Assembly: GCA_030429735.1 (NCBI GenBank)
Contig: JAUIET010000011.1
Location: forward strand, 1-64,000
Source: Gammaproteobacteria bacterium
GTDB lineage: Bacteria > Pseudomonadota > Gammaproteobacteria > Pseudomonadales > JAUIET01
DNA: 64,000 nucleotides
Direction: 5' to 3'
In this document: positions 63,847 to 64,000 of the stretch, piece by piece
How the letters are laid out: every line of letters starts with the position of its first letter
Numbering within the stretch: position 1 is the stretch's first letter
Made by a program: the position numbers and the translations under genes
The notes under the pieces: generated by a model
Databases searched by the model: none
The model's input: the letters and a program-made list of their open reading frames with translations, nothing else
Told to the model about the DNA's origin: nothing

Positions 63847-63858
63847 GGGCGCTACTCT

Positions 63859-64000
63859 TCATTGTCGATGTTCAAGCCGCACACCGAATCGTTCGGTATA
63901 AAAACGATATCGCTTGTAGAGTTGCGCACTTTCCAGGCCAAAGTCGTGCTTGAGATCGTATTCAATCTGGCCATACTTACCTCTTGGATTGTGTTGCATA
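63859..64000 (-). CDS. C-terminal end of a minus-strand gene, possibly a sulfotransferase
   Basis: The reverse strand is open from the right edge to a TGA at 63859-63861. The last residues include RGKYGQIEYDLKHDFGLESA and YRFYTERFGV, a composition and pattern like the tail of sulfotransferase-family proteins (DFGL then a helix to YxERFG). An ATG at 63997-63999 is only 46 codons from the stop, so the gene probably begins outside the window. The family is a tentative call from memory. Confidence 0.35.
   Translation of the reverse strand, partial: MQHNPRGKYGQIEYDLKHDFGLESAQLYKRYRFYTERFGVRLEHRQ

Overview
The window looks like the chromosome of a free-living, probably marine, aerobic heterotrophic gammaproteobacterium. 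The reasons are a complete gspC-N type II secretion operon in the usual gammaproteobacterial order, an oadGAB sodium-pumping decarboxylase, a GlyGly-CTERM exoprotease, a TonB-dependent receptor behind a Fur-type palindrome, and several c-type cytochrome lipoproteins. I cannot place it to genus. Genes are densely packed, mostly on the + strand, with many ATGA or 1-17 nt overlaps, and there is little sign of recent mobile DNA apart from the left edge.

Layout. 1-1,049: a broken transposition-type AAA ATPase with tandem terminal repeats, then about 500 bp without a gene. 1,050-1,127: tRNA-Arg(ACG) with its own promoter. 1,281-4,307: divergent PepSY membrane protein and FecA-like TonB-dependent receptor around a Fur-type box. 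4,304-4,596: a non-coding 293 bp inverted-repeat element that folds into a three-way junction and begins on the receptor's stop codon. 4,702-11,259: acyl-CoA ligase, alkyl-DHAP-synthase-like flavoenzyme, GlpD and an FGGY kinase (lipid/glycerol phosphate metabolism). 11,299-13,779: LysR regulator and aldehyde dehydrogenase. 13,863-14,110: a self-contained small gene (promoter, ribosome site, 28 codons, terminator). 14,133-17,407: oadGAB. 17,709-29,501: gspCDEFGHIJKLMN. 29,528-30,820: Trm112/methyltransferase-like protein. 30,807-39,024: divergent cluster of four exported proteins (Tat-exported DUF1501-like protein, LamG di-haem lipoprotein, mono-haem protein, and on the other side a beta-propeller/HzsA-like di-haem lipoprotein).

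39,146-53,993 is the most unusual part: 16 genes, nearly all on top of each other. They encode two SH3-type exported proteins, two paralogous small outer-membrane beta-barrels, a TlpA thioredoxin, a DUF4266 lipoprotein, a DUF3570 barrel, the flavin transferase ApbE, a small periplasmic protein, three TPR proteins (two of them lipoproteins), an ExbB/TolQ protein, two ExbD/TolR proteins (one with Asn at the proton-carrying Asp position) and an AgmX/PglI-type TonB-like protein. One TolQ, two TolRs, a TonB-like protein, TPR lipoproteins and small barrels is the composition of the Myxococcus Agl-Glt gliding / Nfs envelope machines. I infer a proton-driven envelope-spanning machine of that family with a redox/flavinylation module inserted between its duplicated barrels.

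54,070-59,420: Nudix hydrolase, PaaI-type thioesterase, EthD-domain protein (opposite strand), two acyl-CoA dehydrogenases, a rubredoxin and an SDR, apparently an acyl-CoA/lipid degradation operon. 59,470-61,452: 7TMR-DISM histidine kinase, divergent from 61,702-63,846, a reprolysin-like metalloprotease whose GlyGly-CTERM tail runs without a stop codon into a lipoprotein. A minus-strand gene end lies at the right edge.

Start sites were chosen by eye from ribosome-binding sites, signal peptides and overlaps. No homology search, structure prediction or statistics was run; family names rest on motif recognition.
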